DNA of 64,000 bases from Bacteroides muris (ex Afrizal et al. 2022) (GCF_004793475.1 NZ_SRYZ01000008.1:1-64000); one strand, 5' to 3'. Positions 37,601-46,590 are shown, counted from the first letter of the stretch. The notes: generated by a model from the sequence alone, not told the origin. Numbers and translations: made by a program.

Positions 37601-38311
37601 TCAATTATGCACCAGTGTACCGATGTCTTCTCCTTGCATCACTTTTTTCAGATTGCCCACTGTGTCCATGTCAAAAACGATGATGGGCAGGTTGTTCTCC
37701 TTGCACATGCAGGTGGCGGTGAGGTCCATCACTTTCAAACCGCGCTTCAACACTTCATCGTAGGTGATGTCGTGGAACTTCGTGGCCGTCGGGTCTTTCT
37801 CCGGGTCGGCGGTATAGATGCCGTCCACACGGGTACCTTTCAGCATGACATCTGCTTCAATCTCGATGCCGCGCAGGCTGGAACCGGTATCGGTAGTGAA
37901 GAACGGATTGCCTGTACCGGCGGACATGATAACTACTTCACCTGCTTCCATACATTCGATGGCGCGCCATTTATTGTAGAATTCGCCGATGGGTTCCATA
38001 CGTACGGCAGTCAGCACGCGGGCTTTTACCCCGGCAGCCACTAAGGCGGAACTGAGGGCAAGACTGTTGATAACGGTTGCCAGCATGCCCATCTGGTCAC
38101 CTTTCACACGGTCGAATCCCTTGTTGGCGCCGCTCAATCCGCGGAAAATGTTTCCACCGCCTATCACGATACCTATTTGTACTCCCAATCCGTGGATTTC
38201 CTTGATTTGAGCTGCGTATTCGGCAAGGCGTTTCTCGTCGATGCCGTATTGCTTTTCGCCCATCAGGCTCTCGCCGCTGAGCTTCAATAAGATTCTTTTG
38301 TATGTTGCCAT
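37601..38311 (-). CDS. pyrH: Uridylate kinase
   Basis: UMP kinase of the amino-acid-kinase fold (236 residues), making UDP for nucleotide and cell-wall synthesis. Motifs include YKRILLKLSGESLMG, IGIVIGGGNIFRG, GTGNPFFTTDTGSSLRGIEI and KGTRVDGIYTADPEKDP. A -7 box (38345-38352) lies 34 bp upstream. It is first of the pyrH-frr-rsgA group, though frr also has its own -7 box. Confidence 0.98.
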   Translation of the reverse strand: MATYKRILLKLSGESLMGEKQYGIDEKRLAEYAAQIKEIHGLGVQIGIVIGGGNIFRGLSGANKGFDRVKGDQMGMLATVINSLALSSALVAAGVKARVLTAVRMEPIGEFYNKWRAIECMEAGEVVIMSAGTGNPFFTTDTGSSLRGIEIEADVMLKGTRVDGIYTADPEKDPTATKFHDITYDEVLKRGLKVMDLTATCMCKENNLPIIVFDMDTVGNLKKVMQGEDIGTLVHN

Positions 38312-38344
38312 AATATATAGGTTTTGTTATACTTTGTTTGTACG

Positions 38345-38352
38345 CAAAGATA
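38345..38352 (-). promoter_or_regulatory. -7 box of pyrH
   Basis: Minus strand TATCTTTG, a full TAnnTTTG match 33 bp before the pyrH ATG. Confidence 0.55.
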
Positions 38353-38408
38353 ATGTAAACATTTAAAGAGTGGAGGAAAAATCGGGTAAAATCTTCTATG
38401 CTCATGGC

Positions 38409-38528
38409 TTTTTCATTTACAGGAGTTATCACTTTGCACCGTTCCGTGAGGAGTTAAAGAAATTAGAGCCGATACTATCGCGTATGTAGTCATAAAAGTA
38501 TTGGTTTTTAACTCCTGTAAATGAAAAA
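38409..38528. repeat. 20-bp perfect inverted repeat around an 80-bp spacer
   Basis: TTTCATTTACAGGAGTTA (within 38409-38428) and its exact reverse complement (38509-38528) flank 80 bp of non-coding DNA. The size is like that of small invertible elements in Bacteroides, but no clear promoter is seen inside. It lies 98 bp upstream of pyrH. Confidence 0.75.
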
Positions 38529-38596
38529 AACGTACTATACATACCGAATCCGGAAGCAATTGTACACGCTCTGCCACTCGGAAGCCGGACGGACAA

Positions 38597-38730
38597 CCTC
38601 TACTTGGAGCGTGTAAACCTCTACTTGGGCATCCTGAAGTTGACAACTGAATACAGCAGGTTGACAGACTCTTGTGTCTAATTTGACAGACACTTGTGTT
38701 CAGCCCGACAGACACCGGAGTCTGTCAGAC
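38597..38730. repeat. 21-22 bp periodic repeat, array B
   Basis: Related units start at 38597 and 38618 (both CCTCTACTTGG), then 38640, 38661, 38683 (TTGACA, TTGACAGAC, TTGACAGAC) and 38705 (CCGACAGAC), spaced 21-22 bp apart. The last unit includes GACAGAC-ACCGGA-GTCTGTC, a small palindrome. The rest of the 38529-38878 gap has no gene. Confidence 0.6.
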
Positions 38731-38878
38731 ATGCCGGAGAGGGCTTTCACCGCCAGTCTCCGAAGGGAAGAGAAGTTTCACCGGAAATGCCGATGGATAG
38801 GGCGTTTCAGAAAAGGGTGAAAGATGTGGAAGCGCAATAATGCAAGTAAAATGGGCCGGTTTCAGCTACTGATTCGCA

Positions 38879-39820
38879 TTAGTTGCTTTTCTTGCTTCTT
38901 ATCATCGGGAGTCTTGGAAACAGTTTCCTGAAACGGACCAGATGACTTGTGATGTTTCCCCCTGCGATGACGAGTGTTACGGCTACGATAATCATCACCA
39001 GTCCGACGCTTTCTCTGACAGTCAAGCCTTCTCCAAAGACGGTGATTCCGAAGAAGATGGCCGTCACGGGTTCCAATGCGCCGAGAATGGCGGTCGGGGT
39101 GGAACCGATATATTGGATGGCACCGGTGGTGCAGAGGAAGGAGATGGCGGTGGGAAAGACAGCCAATGCAAGCAGATTACCCCACAGATACCACTGGTCC
39201 GGTGTGTTCAGTACTCCGGAATAGAGCAGGCGTGCCACAAAAAGCGACAGGCCGAAAAGAAGAACATAGAAGGTGACTTTAAGCGTAGCCACATTCTTCA
39301 ACGATGTCTGGTTGATGCCCACGATGTATATGGCATAGGAAAGGGAAGAAGCGAAAACCAGCAGTGTACCTATCAGGCTCAGCGTGCTGCCATCCTCACT
39401 TTCATAGAGCAGTCCGATTCCTCCCAGTGCAAGCAGCATGCAGACGATAGTTTGCAGTGTCAGCTTCTCTTTGAAAACCATAGCCATAATAAGAGCTACC
39501 ATGATGGGATAGACGAACAACAGGGTAGACGCTATGCCGGCTGCCATGTAGTTATAGCTCAGAAAAAGCGTCAGTGAGGAGAGGGCTACGAGCAATCCCA
39601 TGATGATAAGCGGAAATGTTTCTTTCCGCTGTATCTTGAATGTTCGCCCTCTCGCTTTTATCATGATGCCCAGCAATGGGATGGCAAAAAGATATCTGAA
39701 AAAGAGTACCGAGTCCGGATTCATGCCGGCTTTGTACAACGGGAGGGCAAACAATGGATTCATACCGTAGGAAGCTGCGGCGATGGAACCCAAAATATAT
39801 CCTTTGGCTTTTGCGTTCAT
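38879..39820 (-). CDS. EamA/DMT-family transporter
   Basis: A 313-residue membrane protein with two EamA repeats of five TMs each (GSIAAASYGMNPLFALPLYK at the start, YIGSTPTAILGALEPVTAIF in the second repeat). DMT proteins export metabolites or amino acids; the substrate is unknown. It is a single gene with a -7 box at 39844-39851 on the minus strand. Confidence 0.92.
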   Translation of the reverse strand: MNAKAKGYILGSIAAASYGMNPLFALPLYKAGMNPDSVLFFRYLFAIPLLGIMIKARGRTFKIQRKETFPLIIMGLLVALSSLTLFLSYNYMAAGIASTLLFVYPIMVALIMAMVFKEKLTLQTIVCMLLALGGIGLLYESEDGSTLSLIGTLLVFASSLSYAIYIVGINQTSLKNVATLKVTFYVLLFGLSLFVARLLYSGVLNTPDQWYLWGNLLALAVFPTAISFLCTTGAIQYIGSTPTAILGALEPVTAIFFGITVFGEGLTVRESVGLVMIIVAVTLVIAGGNITSHLVRFRKLFPRLPMIRSKKSN

Positions 39821-39843
39821 ATCTTTATCTGTAAATTAGCGCG

Positions 39844-39851
39844 CAAAGGTA
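39844..39851 (-). promoter_or_regulatory. -7 box of the EamA gene
   Basis: Minus strand TACCTTTG, 23 bp before the ATG, a full consensus match. Confidence 0.5.
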
Positions 39852-39908
39852 GATATTTACTTTGGTTTCCTTTCTCTTTTCTGTATGAAAACCGTATGAA
39901 TTCTATCC

Positions 39909-42431
39909 TTATGCCTTCAGTGTATAGTCACCGGCTTCTTCCGTCACCGTCTTTTGCAATTCTTCGAGAGTCTTTTCTCCGTCTGAAAACTCTGTGGTGG
40001 CTACCGGAGGGTCCAGGGTTACGGTGGCGTGTACGCCCTCCATACTGTTTAATGCTTTCTCTACATGCATGCGGCAATGGTTGCACATCATGCCTTCTAC
40101 CTTGAATTCTTTTTTCATGATTGTTTCTGTTGGTGGTTCAACTTTTTTGTTTTCTTCTCCTTTATGTATCTTTTTCCGTTTTAGCAGCAGGCTGTTACTT
40201 ACTACGCTGACACTGCTGAATGCCATAGCTGCGCCGGCTATCATCGGGTTCAGCAGAAAGCCGTTGACGGGATAGAGTATTCCGGCTGCAATGGGTACAC
40301 CTATTATATTATATATAAATGCCCAGAAGAGATTCTGCCGGATGGTCCGGACTGTCAGACGGGACAGCCGGAGGGCTTCCGGTATTTTTGTCAGATCGGA
40401 GGAGATGATAGTCATTTTGGCTACGTCCATGGCGATGTCGCTGCCTCCACCCATGGCGATGCTTAAGTCGGCTTGGGCAAGGGCGGCGCTGTCGTTGATG
40501 CCGTCGCCCGCCATCGCCACTTTCCGGCCTTCTGCTTGTAACCGGCTGATAAAGGCTGCCTTGTCCTGCGGCAGTACACTCGCTTGATAATGCGCGATGC
40601 CTGCTTTGCGGGCAATTTCGCGGGCGGTGGCTTCATTGTCTCCGGTCAGCATGTGGACTTCGATGCCGGCGGCGCGCAGCTCGCTGACGGCACGGATGGA
40701 AGTTTCCTTTATCCGGTCCGTGATTCCGGCTATTGCCAGTGCGTTTTCTCCGTCGGCAAACCAGATGACGGTCTGTGCTTTCACTGTCAGCCGGGCGGCC
40801 TCTTCCTGAAGGGACTGACTGACGGCAATCCGGTTCTCTTCCAGCAGTTTCCGGTTTCCGGCGAGGTAGGTCCGGCCTTGTGCCTGTCCTTTCACGCCTT
40901 TTCCGGTGATGCTTTCAAAGTCTTGAATGTCTATGGAGGCGGACTCCTTGAGGTGGTTCACCACGGCATCTGCCAACGGATGTTCCGAGAGCTTTTCCAG
41001 ACTATAGAAAATATCCGGCAGCGCATTGCCCGCAGTGGCGTCAGTATCGGGCGTCATTGCCTGCGTGTTCCATATCAGCTTGCTGACTACCGGTTTCCCT
41101 TCGGTCACTGTTCCGGTCTTGTCGAACACCACGGTGTCTATCTTTTTGGCAATCTCCAGGCTTTCGGCATCTTTTATCAGAATGCCCCTTTCGGCTCCCT
41201 TGCCGATGCCTACCATGATGGCGGTAGGAGTAGCCAGTCCCAGTGCACACGGGCAGGCGATGATGACCACCGTGACAAATGCCAGCAATCCGTGGGTGAA
41301 TCCGCCGGTTTCGTCCAGCAGCATCCATGCGATGAAGGCAAGCACTGCGATGCCTATGATGGCAGGCACGAATATCCCGGCTATCTTGTCCACCAGCTGC
41401 TGCACCGGTGCCTTGCTTCCTTGCGCGTCCTGCACCATGTGTATAATCTTTGCCAGCAATGTATCCGTGCCGATCTTCTCTGCCCGGAAGCGGAAACTAC
41501 CCTTCTGGTTGATGGTCCCTGCAAAGACCTTGGCGTCTTTGTGCTTGGGCACTGCTACCGGTTCACCGCTCAGCATGCTTTCGTCCACGTAGGAGGTACC
41601 TTCCGTCACGATGCCGTCCACGGCAATCCGTTCTCCGGGTTTCACCTGTACGATGTCGCCGAGGCGAATCTGCTCAATAGGGATAATGCGCTCAAAGGAA
41701 GAGTGAGGGATAGCGTGTCTTTCATCTACAATGATGGTCGCAGTCTTGGATTGGAGCCCCATCAGTTTCTTGATGGCGGTTGAGGTGTTTCCTTTCGCCT
41801 TTTCTTCCAGCAGGCGGCCCAGCAGTATAAAGGCTATGATGACACTTGCCGCCTCAAAATATACATGCGGATGGATGCCTCTGGACAGCCAGAAGTTAGG
41901 GAAGAGCATGTTGAACAGACTGAACAGATAGGCAGTCCCCGTACTGATGGCTACCAGTGTGTCCATATTGGCGCTGCCATGCTGCAACTGTTTCCAGGCG
42001 CTGCTGAAGAATCCCCGTCCCAGCCAGAAGACAACGGGAGTGGACAATGCCCACATGATGGGATTGGCATAGGACATATCCATAAAGAACATACCTATGA
42101 TGACAACGGGCACGGACAGGATGACGGCCCAGGCCGTACGGAATTTCAATGCATTGAATTTCTTGTTGTGGGCTTCTTCTGCCTCTTCGAGCGTGTTGGT
42201 GTCCTGGTTTATCAACAAGTCATATCCGGCGGCTTGCACGGCTTGCTGCAATACTTCGGAAGAGCAATTCCGGGGGGTGTATTCTACGGTAACTGTTGCC
42301 GAAGCGTAGTTTACGGTTGCTTTTTTGACACCGGATTGCCGATTCAGTGTCTTTTCTACCCGTACTGCGCACGATGCACAACTCATTCCCAATACGGGAA
42401 ATGTCTCTTGAACGATATTCTTGTCTGTCAT
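39909..42431 (-). CDS. copA: Copper-exporting P1B-type ATPase with metal-binding domains at both ends
   Basis: The pump has an N-terminal HMA domain (GMSCASCAVRVEKTL), the actuator TGE equivalent (MLSGEPVAV), the membrane CPC site (ACPCALGLATPTA), the phosphorylation motif DKTGTVTEG, the HP locus (LSEHPLADAV) and a hinge (AMAGDGINDSAAL). A second HMA domain is fused at the extreme C-terminus (VEGMMCNHCRMHVEKALNSM) after a charged linker. CPC specifies Cu(I) export. I start at ATG 42431 because the -7 box lies at 42474-42481. The C-terminal HMA resembles a free CopZ-type chaperone and may be a gene fusion. An AraC regulator lies just upstream. Confidence 0.95.
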   Translation of the reverse strand: MTDKNIVQETFPVLGMSCASCAVRVEKTLNRQSGVKKATVNYASATVTVEYTPRNCSSEVLQQAVQAAGYDLLINQDTNTLEEAEEAHNKKFNALKFRTAWAVILSVPVVIIGMFFMDMSYANPIMWALSTPVVFWLGRGFFSSAWKQLQHGSANMDTLVAISTGTAYLFSLFNMLFPNFWLSRGIHPHVYFEAASVIIAFILLGRLLEEKAKGNTSTAIKKLMGLQSKTATIIVDERHAIPHSSFERIIPIEQIRLGDIVQVKPGERIAVDGIVTEGTSYVDESMLSGEPVAVPKHKDAKVFAGTINQKGSFRFRAEKIGTDTLLAKIIHMVQDAQGSKAPVQQLVDKIAGIFVPAIIGIAVLAFIAWMLLDETGGFTHGLLAFVTVVIIACPCALGLATPTAIMVGIGKGAERGILIKDAESLEIAKKIDTVVFDKTGTVTEGKPVVSKLIWNTQAMTPDTDATAGNALPDIFYSLEKLSEHPLADAVVNHLKESASIDIQDFESITGKGVKGQAQGRTYLAGNRKLLEENRIAVSQSLQEEAARLTVKAQTVIWFADGENALAIAGITDRIKETSIRAVSELRAAGIEVHMLTGDNEATAREIARKAGIAHYQASVLPQDKAAFISRLQAEGRKVAMAGDGINDSAALAQADLSIAMGGGSDIAMDVAKMTIISSDLTKIPEALRLSRLTVRTIRQNLFWAFIYNIIGVPIAAGILYPVNGFLLNPMIAGAAMAFSSVSVVSNSLLLKRKKIHKGEENKKVEPPTETIMKKEFKVEGMMCNHCRMHVEKALNSMEGVHATVTLDPPVATTEFSDGEKTLEELQKTVTEEAGDYTLKA

Positions 42432-42473
42432 GACAATTATGTTGTTTTGAAGTTTCGTCAATAAATTGAAGAA

Positions 42474-42498
42474 CAAAGATACGCCAAAGAAGTTGGCG
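42474..42498 (-). promoter_or_regulatory. copA promoter with adjoining dyad operator
   Basis: Minus strand TATCTTTG (42474-42481) is a full -7 box 43 bp before the copA ATG. It abuts a perfect dyad, CGCCAA-AGAAG-TTGGCG (42482-42498), placed where an activator or repressor would control this promoter. Confidence 0.6.
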
Positions 42499-42563
42499 AA
42501 AGATTATGGTATTCCGGATTTAATTTATAGAATTTTGGTAGGGAACTTTATGCTGTGGGTGCT

Positions 42564-43157
42564 TTATACCTCGTCAAGTGACTTTCTTTTGTTTTCTTTC
42601 ATCTTCTTGAAGTGGCTGGGAGTTAGCCCCGTTACATTTTTGAACTGTGAACTGAGGTAGGCGGTACTGGAGTAATTCAGTTTATCGGCAATCTCGTTCA
42701 GCGACAGTTCACCGTACACCAATAGTTCTTTGACACGCTCTATCTTTTGGGCTATGAGATACTTCTCGATGGTAGTGTTGGTTGCTTCAGAAAAAAACTT
42801 GCTCAACGTACTGTAATCCCGGTGGAATCTGGAAGCCAGATAATCGGATAGATTAACCTTCAGCTTATTGTCATGATAGTGTACCAGTTCGATAATGGCA
42901 TTCTTTATCAATTCTGTCATTTGCGACTTTTTGTCGTCAATCAGTTCGAAACCGAGAGGTTCGAGCGCATCCTTTACCGTTTGGTAGACCTTGTCTGTTA
43001 CTTTCTCAGGCAGTATGGCAATGCCCAGTTCTACTGATTCGGGTTGCAGACCTAAACTTTCGAGCTGGCTTTTCACTGCCATGATGCAGCGGTTGCACAC
43101 CATGTTCTTGATGTGCAGCGCGTTTTCCTGATGTATGGTCATATCTATATCGGTCAT
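42564..43157 (-). CDS. AraC-family regulator with N-terminal metal-binding (HMA-like) domain
   Basis: About 197 residues. Residues of roughly 10-75 look like an HMA fold with an MxCxxC-type site (HIKNMVCNRCIMAVKSQL). The C-terminal half is an AraC DNA-binding domain (SLNEIADKLNYSSTAYLSSQ, GLTPSHFKKMKEN). The fusion suggests direct sensing of Cu(I) or a related metal and control of copA, which starts 133 bp downstream on the same strand, behind its own promoter and dyad. ATG 43157 is preferred as it gives MTDIDM and a natural HMA start. Confidence 0.88.
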   Translation of the reverse strand: MTDIDMTIHQENALHIKNMVCNRCIMAVKSQLESLGLQPESVELGIAILPEKVTDKVYQTVKDALEPLGFELIDDKKSQMTELIKNAIIELVHYHDNKLKVNLSDYLASRFHRDYSTLSKFFSEATNTTIEKYLIAQKIERVKELLVYGELSLNEIADKLNYSSTAYLSSQFKNVTGLTPSHFKKMKENKRKSLDEV

Positions 43158-43203
43158 AGCGCTGCAAAGATAGCGCAAACCGTACTAAAATCAAAACCAC
43201 TCT

Positions 43204-43401
43204 CTACGAAATAGGCACCCTCATTATTTCCGACACCGGCATTTGGCCATAAGTTACGGAAACTTCCAACAAACATTCCGTTCGTGCTTCCACTCTTGTA
43301 TCAGCAGAATACTTACTTTGTTCTGCCATTTCCAGGTTATCCATAGATTTCTCACAACTAAGTAATGAGAAACAAGCAATTAATAGAATTAAGTTTTTCA
43401 T
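43204..43401 (-). CDS. Small hypothetical lipoprotein
   Basis: A 65-residue protein with a lipoprotein leader (LIACFSLLSCEKSMDNLEMA). The mature part is about 50 residues and unrecognised. It starts 3 bp after the stop of the frameshifted lipoprotein, so both belonged to one transcript. With the upstream gene broken, this may be a decaying remnant. Confidence 0.5.
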   Translation of the reverse strand: MKNLILLIACFSLLSCEKSMDNLEMAEQSKYSADTRVEARTECLLEVSVTYGQMPVSEIMRVPIS

Positions 43402-43404
43402 GAG

Positions 43405-43657
43405 TTAGTCCTCCTTATAATTAGTGTAACCATAACCTTCTTGTTGCTTGCTTACGTGAAATTTAAGTGAGTGCCAGTTCTTCGTGTTAAAGACCCATTC
43501 CGGAAGTTCGCCGGACAGACGATTTCCCTGCAAATCGGGAGGACTGATTCTCGGTTCATCTTTCCATGCATCAAAAGACAGCTTAGGAGTTGCAACTAAT
43601 AGTACATGCAGCTAACATGTAGATAATGAAGAGGCGAATAACAGAGATTGTTTTCAT
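43405..43657 (-). pseudogene. Frameshifted lipoprotein with LRR-like segment
   Basis: The minus strand begins with a clear lipoprotein leader, MKTISVIRLFIIYMLAACTI then SCNS, and stops at TAA after 24 codons. One frame over, with no start of its own, lies PKLSFDAWKDEPRISPPDLQ followed by GNRLSGELPEWVFNTKNW, an LRR-like consensus, ending at 43405. The two halves join if one base is gained or lost near 43592. I read it as one short gene broken by a frameshift, or a sequencing error. Confidence 0.6.
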
Positions 43658-44000
43658 AATATTTACTATTAAATTAACTGATTTTCAAATATACAATTTA
43701 TTTTCTGAAAATGAGTATAATCTCACCACTATTTTAATGGAATTTCAAGAAAATGCGGCACAGATTGAATGTTCTCGGTATTTTCTCTTCAATAAGCTTA
43801 TTACCAATGCTTTTGCTCCTAACTATGAAATGCTGTTTTTATCAGAAGAACTCTGCCATTGACCTGCGATTTGTCAATGACGGACAGTAAAAATTGTTTT
43901 AAATTATATTGAGTTTACGTTACATTAAGCCAAAACAGCCTTGTCGTTTGCTTTGATGCATGGTAATCGGTAATTTTGTGTTCAAAAAAAGATAGTGATT
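43658..44000. other. Intergenic region without a supported gene
   Basis: AT-rich. An open frame of 78 codons (43626-43862, + strand) overlaps the pseudogene start antisense and shows no family features. No terminator or promoter stands out. Confidence 0.4.
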
Positions 44001-45344
44001 CTACCGAAACGCTTTCCTTATCATCCCCCGGCTCAATCCTGTCTGCACCGCTCCCCGCATCAGGAGGTAGGCGAGGAAAGCAAGCCACAGCGCATGGTTC
44101 GCCAGGACGGGACGTAGTCCATAATACAAGACGAAGAAGCTGACGGCTGCTGCGGCCATGGACAATAGCATTCCGCGCGTAGCGGTGGCGCCGATGAAGA
44201 TGCCGTCCCAGATGAAAGCGGCTATACCGACGGCAGGAACGGCAAGCGCCCAGTAGAAATAGGTGTCGGCAACCGCTATCACTTCTTTGTCATCCGTCAA
44301 TAGCCCGAGGAAAGCATTACCTCCCAGCGCATAGACCAGTGTAAAGAGAACTGCCATTGCCACTCCCCATCCAAAGAGATGCCGGACGGTGTCTGTAAGG
44401 GCTTCCCGGTTGCGTGCGCCTATGTATCTGCCGCTCAGGGCCTCGCCTGCGTAGGCAAAACCATCCATTACATACGAGAACAAAGTGAAGAGCTGCATCA
44501 GCAGCGTGTTGACGGCCAGAATGATTTCGCCCTGCGAAGCTCCCGCCGAAGTAAAGAACAGGGTGACGGTCACCAGGCAAAGGGTACGCAGAAAAATATC
44601 CCTGTTCACTTGGAAGAACCGGAGCATCGCCCCTTTCTCCCAGATACCTGTCCCTTCTTTCCCTTTAATTCTTAATTTATAATTTTTAATTTCCCAGTAT
44701 CTCTGCAACTTTCCATAATTGCGTACCCAGAGTGCCAGCCCCATCAGGAAACCGGCATACTGGGCAATCAATGTCCCCAGGGCTACTCCTTCTACTTTCA
44801 TTCCGCATAGATAGACTAGGCTGAGACTGGCAATGATATTGGCCATATTCTGTGTGATGGCTATATACATGGGAATACGTGAATTCTGCATACCGATGAA
44901 CCATCCCGTGAGTCCGTATAGTCCCAGCATGGCAGGTGCCCCCCAGATGCAGATGTGGAAATAGCGCGTTGCCATCTCCCTGACTTCGTTTGTGGGATGG
45001 ATGAGAAAGAAAGCGCCTTGCCTGATAGGCGTTTGCAGCAGGATGAGGCAGAACGCCACCGCCAATCCTATGCCTACAGAACGTATCAGCAGACGTACAA
45101 CTTCCGGCAAATCCCGTTTGCCGAATGCTTGCGAGGTCATTCCACTGGTACCCATGCGCAGGAAACCGAAAATCCAGTAGATGATGTTGAACAGCATTCC
45201 GCCTACGGCAATGGCGCCGATATAGGCCGGTGAGCCTAAGTGTCCGACAATGGCTACGTCAATCAGTCCAAGCAAAGGAACGGTGATGTTTGATACGATG
45301 GAAGGCAAGGCTATTTGCAGGATTTGTCTGTCTCTGGGTTTCAT
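44001..45344 (-). CDS. MATE-family efflux transporter (DinF-like)
   Basis: A membrane protein of about 447 residues with 12 TMs in two halves (QIALPSIVSNITVPLLGLID at the start, RDIFLRTLCLVTVTLFFTSA in the second half). MATE proteins export drugs or metabolites by Na+ or H+ antiport. I choose ATG 45344 (MKPRDRQ) over 45362 or 45410 because a full -7 box, TAACTTTG on the minus strand at 45371-45378, would leave no leader for the longer forms. Single gene. Confidence 0.92.
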   Translation of the reverse strand: MKPRDRQILQIALPSIVSNITVPLLGLIDVAIVGHLGSPAYIGAIAVGGMLFNIIYWIFGFLRMGTSGMTSQAFGKRDLPEVVRLLIRSVGIGLAVAFCLILLQTPIRQGAFFLIHPTNEVREMATRYFHICIWGAPAMLGLYGLTGWFIGMQNSRIPMYIAITQNMANIIASLSLVYLCGMKVEGVALGTLIAQYAGFLMGLALWVRNYGKLQRYWEIKNYKLRIKGKEGTGIWEKGAMLRFFQVNRDIFLRTLCLVTVTLFFTSAGASQGEIILAVNTLLMQLFTLFSYVMDGFAYAGEALSGRYIGARNREALTDTVRHLFGWGVAMAVLFTLVYALGGNAFLGLLTDDKEVIAVADTYFYWALAVPAVGIAAFIWDGIFIGATATRGMLLSMAAAAVSFFVLYYGLRPVLANHALWLAFLAYLLMRGAVQTGLSRGMIRKAFR

Positions 45345-45370
45345 TGGTAACGCTTGTTTCATAAGACTGG

Positions 45371-45378
45371 CAAAGTTA
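45371..45378 (-). promoter_or_regulatory. -7 box of the MATE gene
   Basis: Minus strand TAACTTTG, 26 bp before ATG 45344. It decides the start choice. Confidence 0.5.
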
Positions 45379-45472
45379 CGTAGAAAAAGAGATAAAAAGA
45401 CCGAAAACAAGCCTGGAAAATGCTGAGGAAACCTAAAAAAAAGAAAATCAAAACAGTTTCTAACTATATTTT

Positions 45473-45504
45473 GTTGATGTTTGCAGTGAAAGTGCGTAAA
45501 TTTG
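45473..45504 (+). promoter_or_regulatory. Promoter of the TPR-protein gene
   Basis: A -33-like GTTG (45473-45476), 20 bp spacing and a full -7 box TAAATTTG (45497-45504), 55 bp before ATG 45560. Confidence 0.55.
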
Positions 45505-45559
45505 TAGGTGCATTTCCATGGAGATGATTCAGACTGTTAAACTATTATATACTTTAAGA

Positions 45560-46240
45560 ATGAAATCCTTAACTTTACTTTTCTCTTTGTTTCTGATGTT
45601 GCCGTTGCCGGTTTCCGCGCAGTCGGCGGGTGAACTGTTGCAGAAGGTTTCCGAGGCGTTGTCCGGAGGCAAGGATGATTATGCCGTAAGCTTGTTCCGT
45701 CAGTCGGCAGATGCCGGTGTGGACCGTACGGAAATGTTCTATTGGACCAATGTGGACAAGAATAGTGAGGTGGCTCCCCGCTTTGCAGATGTGCTGGCTG
45801 CGCATTACAAGGAAATGCGAAATTACGATAAAGCCTATCTCTTCTATAAGGAGTTCTTGCAGCGTCATCCTAAAGATGTGCCTGCACTTGTTTCTTGTGC
45901 CGAGATGGAAATGATGCGGGGACAGGAGAAAGATGCCTTGAAAACCTATGAAAAGGTATTGATGCTGGATGCCGACAATCTCCAGGCCAATATCTTCTTG
46001 GGGAATTATTATTATCTCCAGGCCGAGAAGGACAAGAAGAAGCTTGAAGAAGACTATAAAAAGATAACTTCCCCCACAAGGATGCAGTATGCATGCTATC
46101 GCAACGGACTGTTCGACGTGTTCACCAATAGCTACGGCAAAGCTAAGGCATACCTGCAACGCGTGCTTCAAGTATTCCCCTCCATGGAAGCAGGCAATAC
46201 GCTGGAAAAGATAAAGAAGATGGAGCTGGAGCTGAAATAG
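45560..46240 (+). CDS. Periplasmic TPR-repeat protein
   Basis: About 226 residues with a signal peptide (MKSLTLLFSLFLMLPLPVSA) and at least three TPR-like units (KDYAVSLFRQ-type helices, YDKAYLFYKEFLQRHPKDVP, DALKTYEKVLMLDADNLQAN). TPRs mediate protein contacts; no partner is evident. ATG 45560 is chosen because it begins the signal peptide and fits the promoter at 45473-45504. The next feature downstream is decayed DNA. Confidence 0.8.
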   Translation: MKSLTLLFSLFLMLPLPVSAQSAGELLQKVSEALSGGKDDYAVSLFRQSADAGVDRTEMFYWTNVDKNSEVAPRFADVLAAHYKEMRNYDKAYLFYKEFLQRHPKDVPALVSCAEMEMMRGQEKDALKTYEKVLMLDADNLQANIFLGNYYYLQAEKDKKKLEEDYKKITSPTRMQYACYRNGLFDVFTNSYGKAKAYLQRVLQVFPSMEAGNTLEKIKKMELELK

Positions 46241-46280
46241 CTGTCCGCATCCCGACTAATAGGAAGGGGCTGTTTGTCTC

Positions 46281-46590
46281 TTATTTCTCTCCGGTCTCTT
46301 TTAATCTCTTCAGATATTCCGAAGGTATGCAGCCGAATTCTTCCTTGAAGCATTGCCGGAAGTAGAAGGGATTGTTTATACCTACCTTGAATGCTATTTC
46401 CGAAATGTTGTATTTGCCTTCCAGCAGGTATTGCTCGGTGTGTTTCATCCTTATCTTGCGGACGTATTCGTTGGTGGAAAGTCCGGTAAGTGCTTTCATC
46501 TTGCGGTAGAGTGTGGAATTGCTCATGCACATTTTGTCCGAAAGATAGCTGATGTCTATTTTGTCTGAAGATAGCCGTTCCTCTATCGAA
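46281..46590 (-). pseudogene. C-terminal AraC domain of a hybrid two-component regulator (fragment)
   Basis: About 95 residues ending at 46281 match the DNA-binding tail of Bacteroides HTCS regulators (DKMCMSNSTLYRKMKALTGL, ISEIAFKVGINNPFYFRQCF). The sensor, kinase and receiver parts, over 1,100 residues in this family, are missing. The fragment is joined head-to-head to a SusD fragment at about 46590. Confidence 0.85.

Noticed and set aside
38413..38715. 100-codon minus-strand open frame upstream of pyrH
   Set aside because: It runs through the inverted repeat and the periodic array, is rich in Cys/Ser from repeat words and has no start signal.
43626..43862. 78-codon open frame on the + strand
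   Set aside because: It overlaps the lipoprotein leader antisense and shows no recognisable features.
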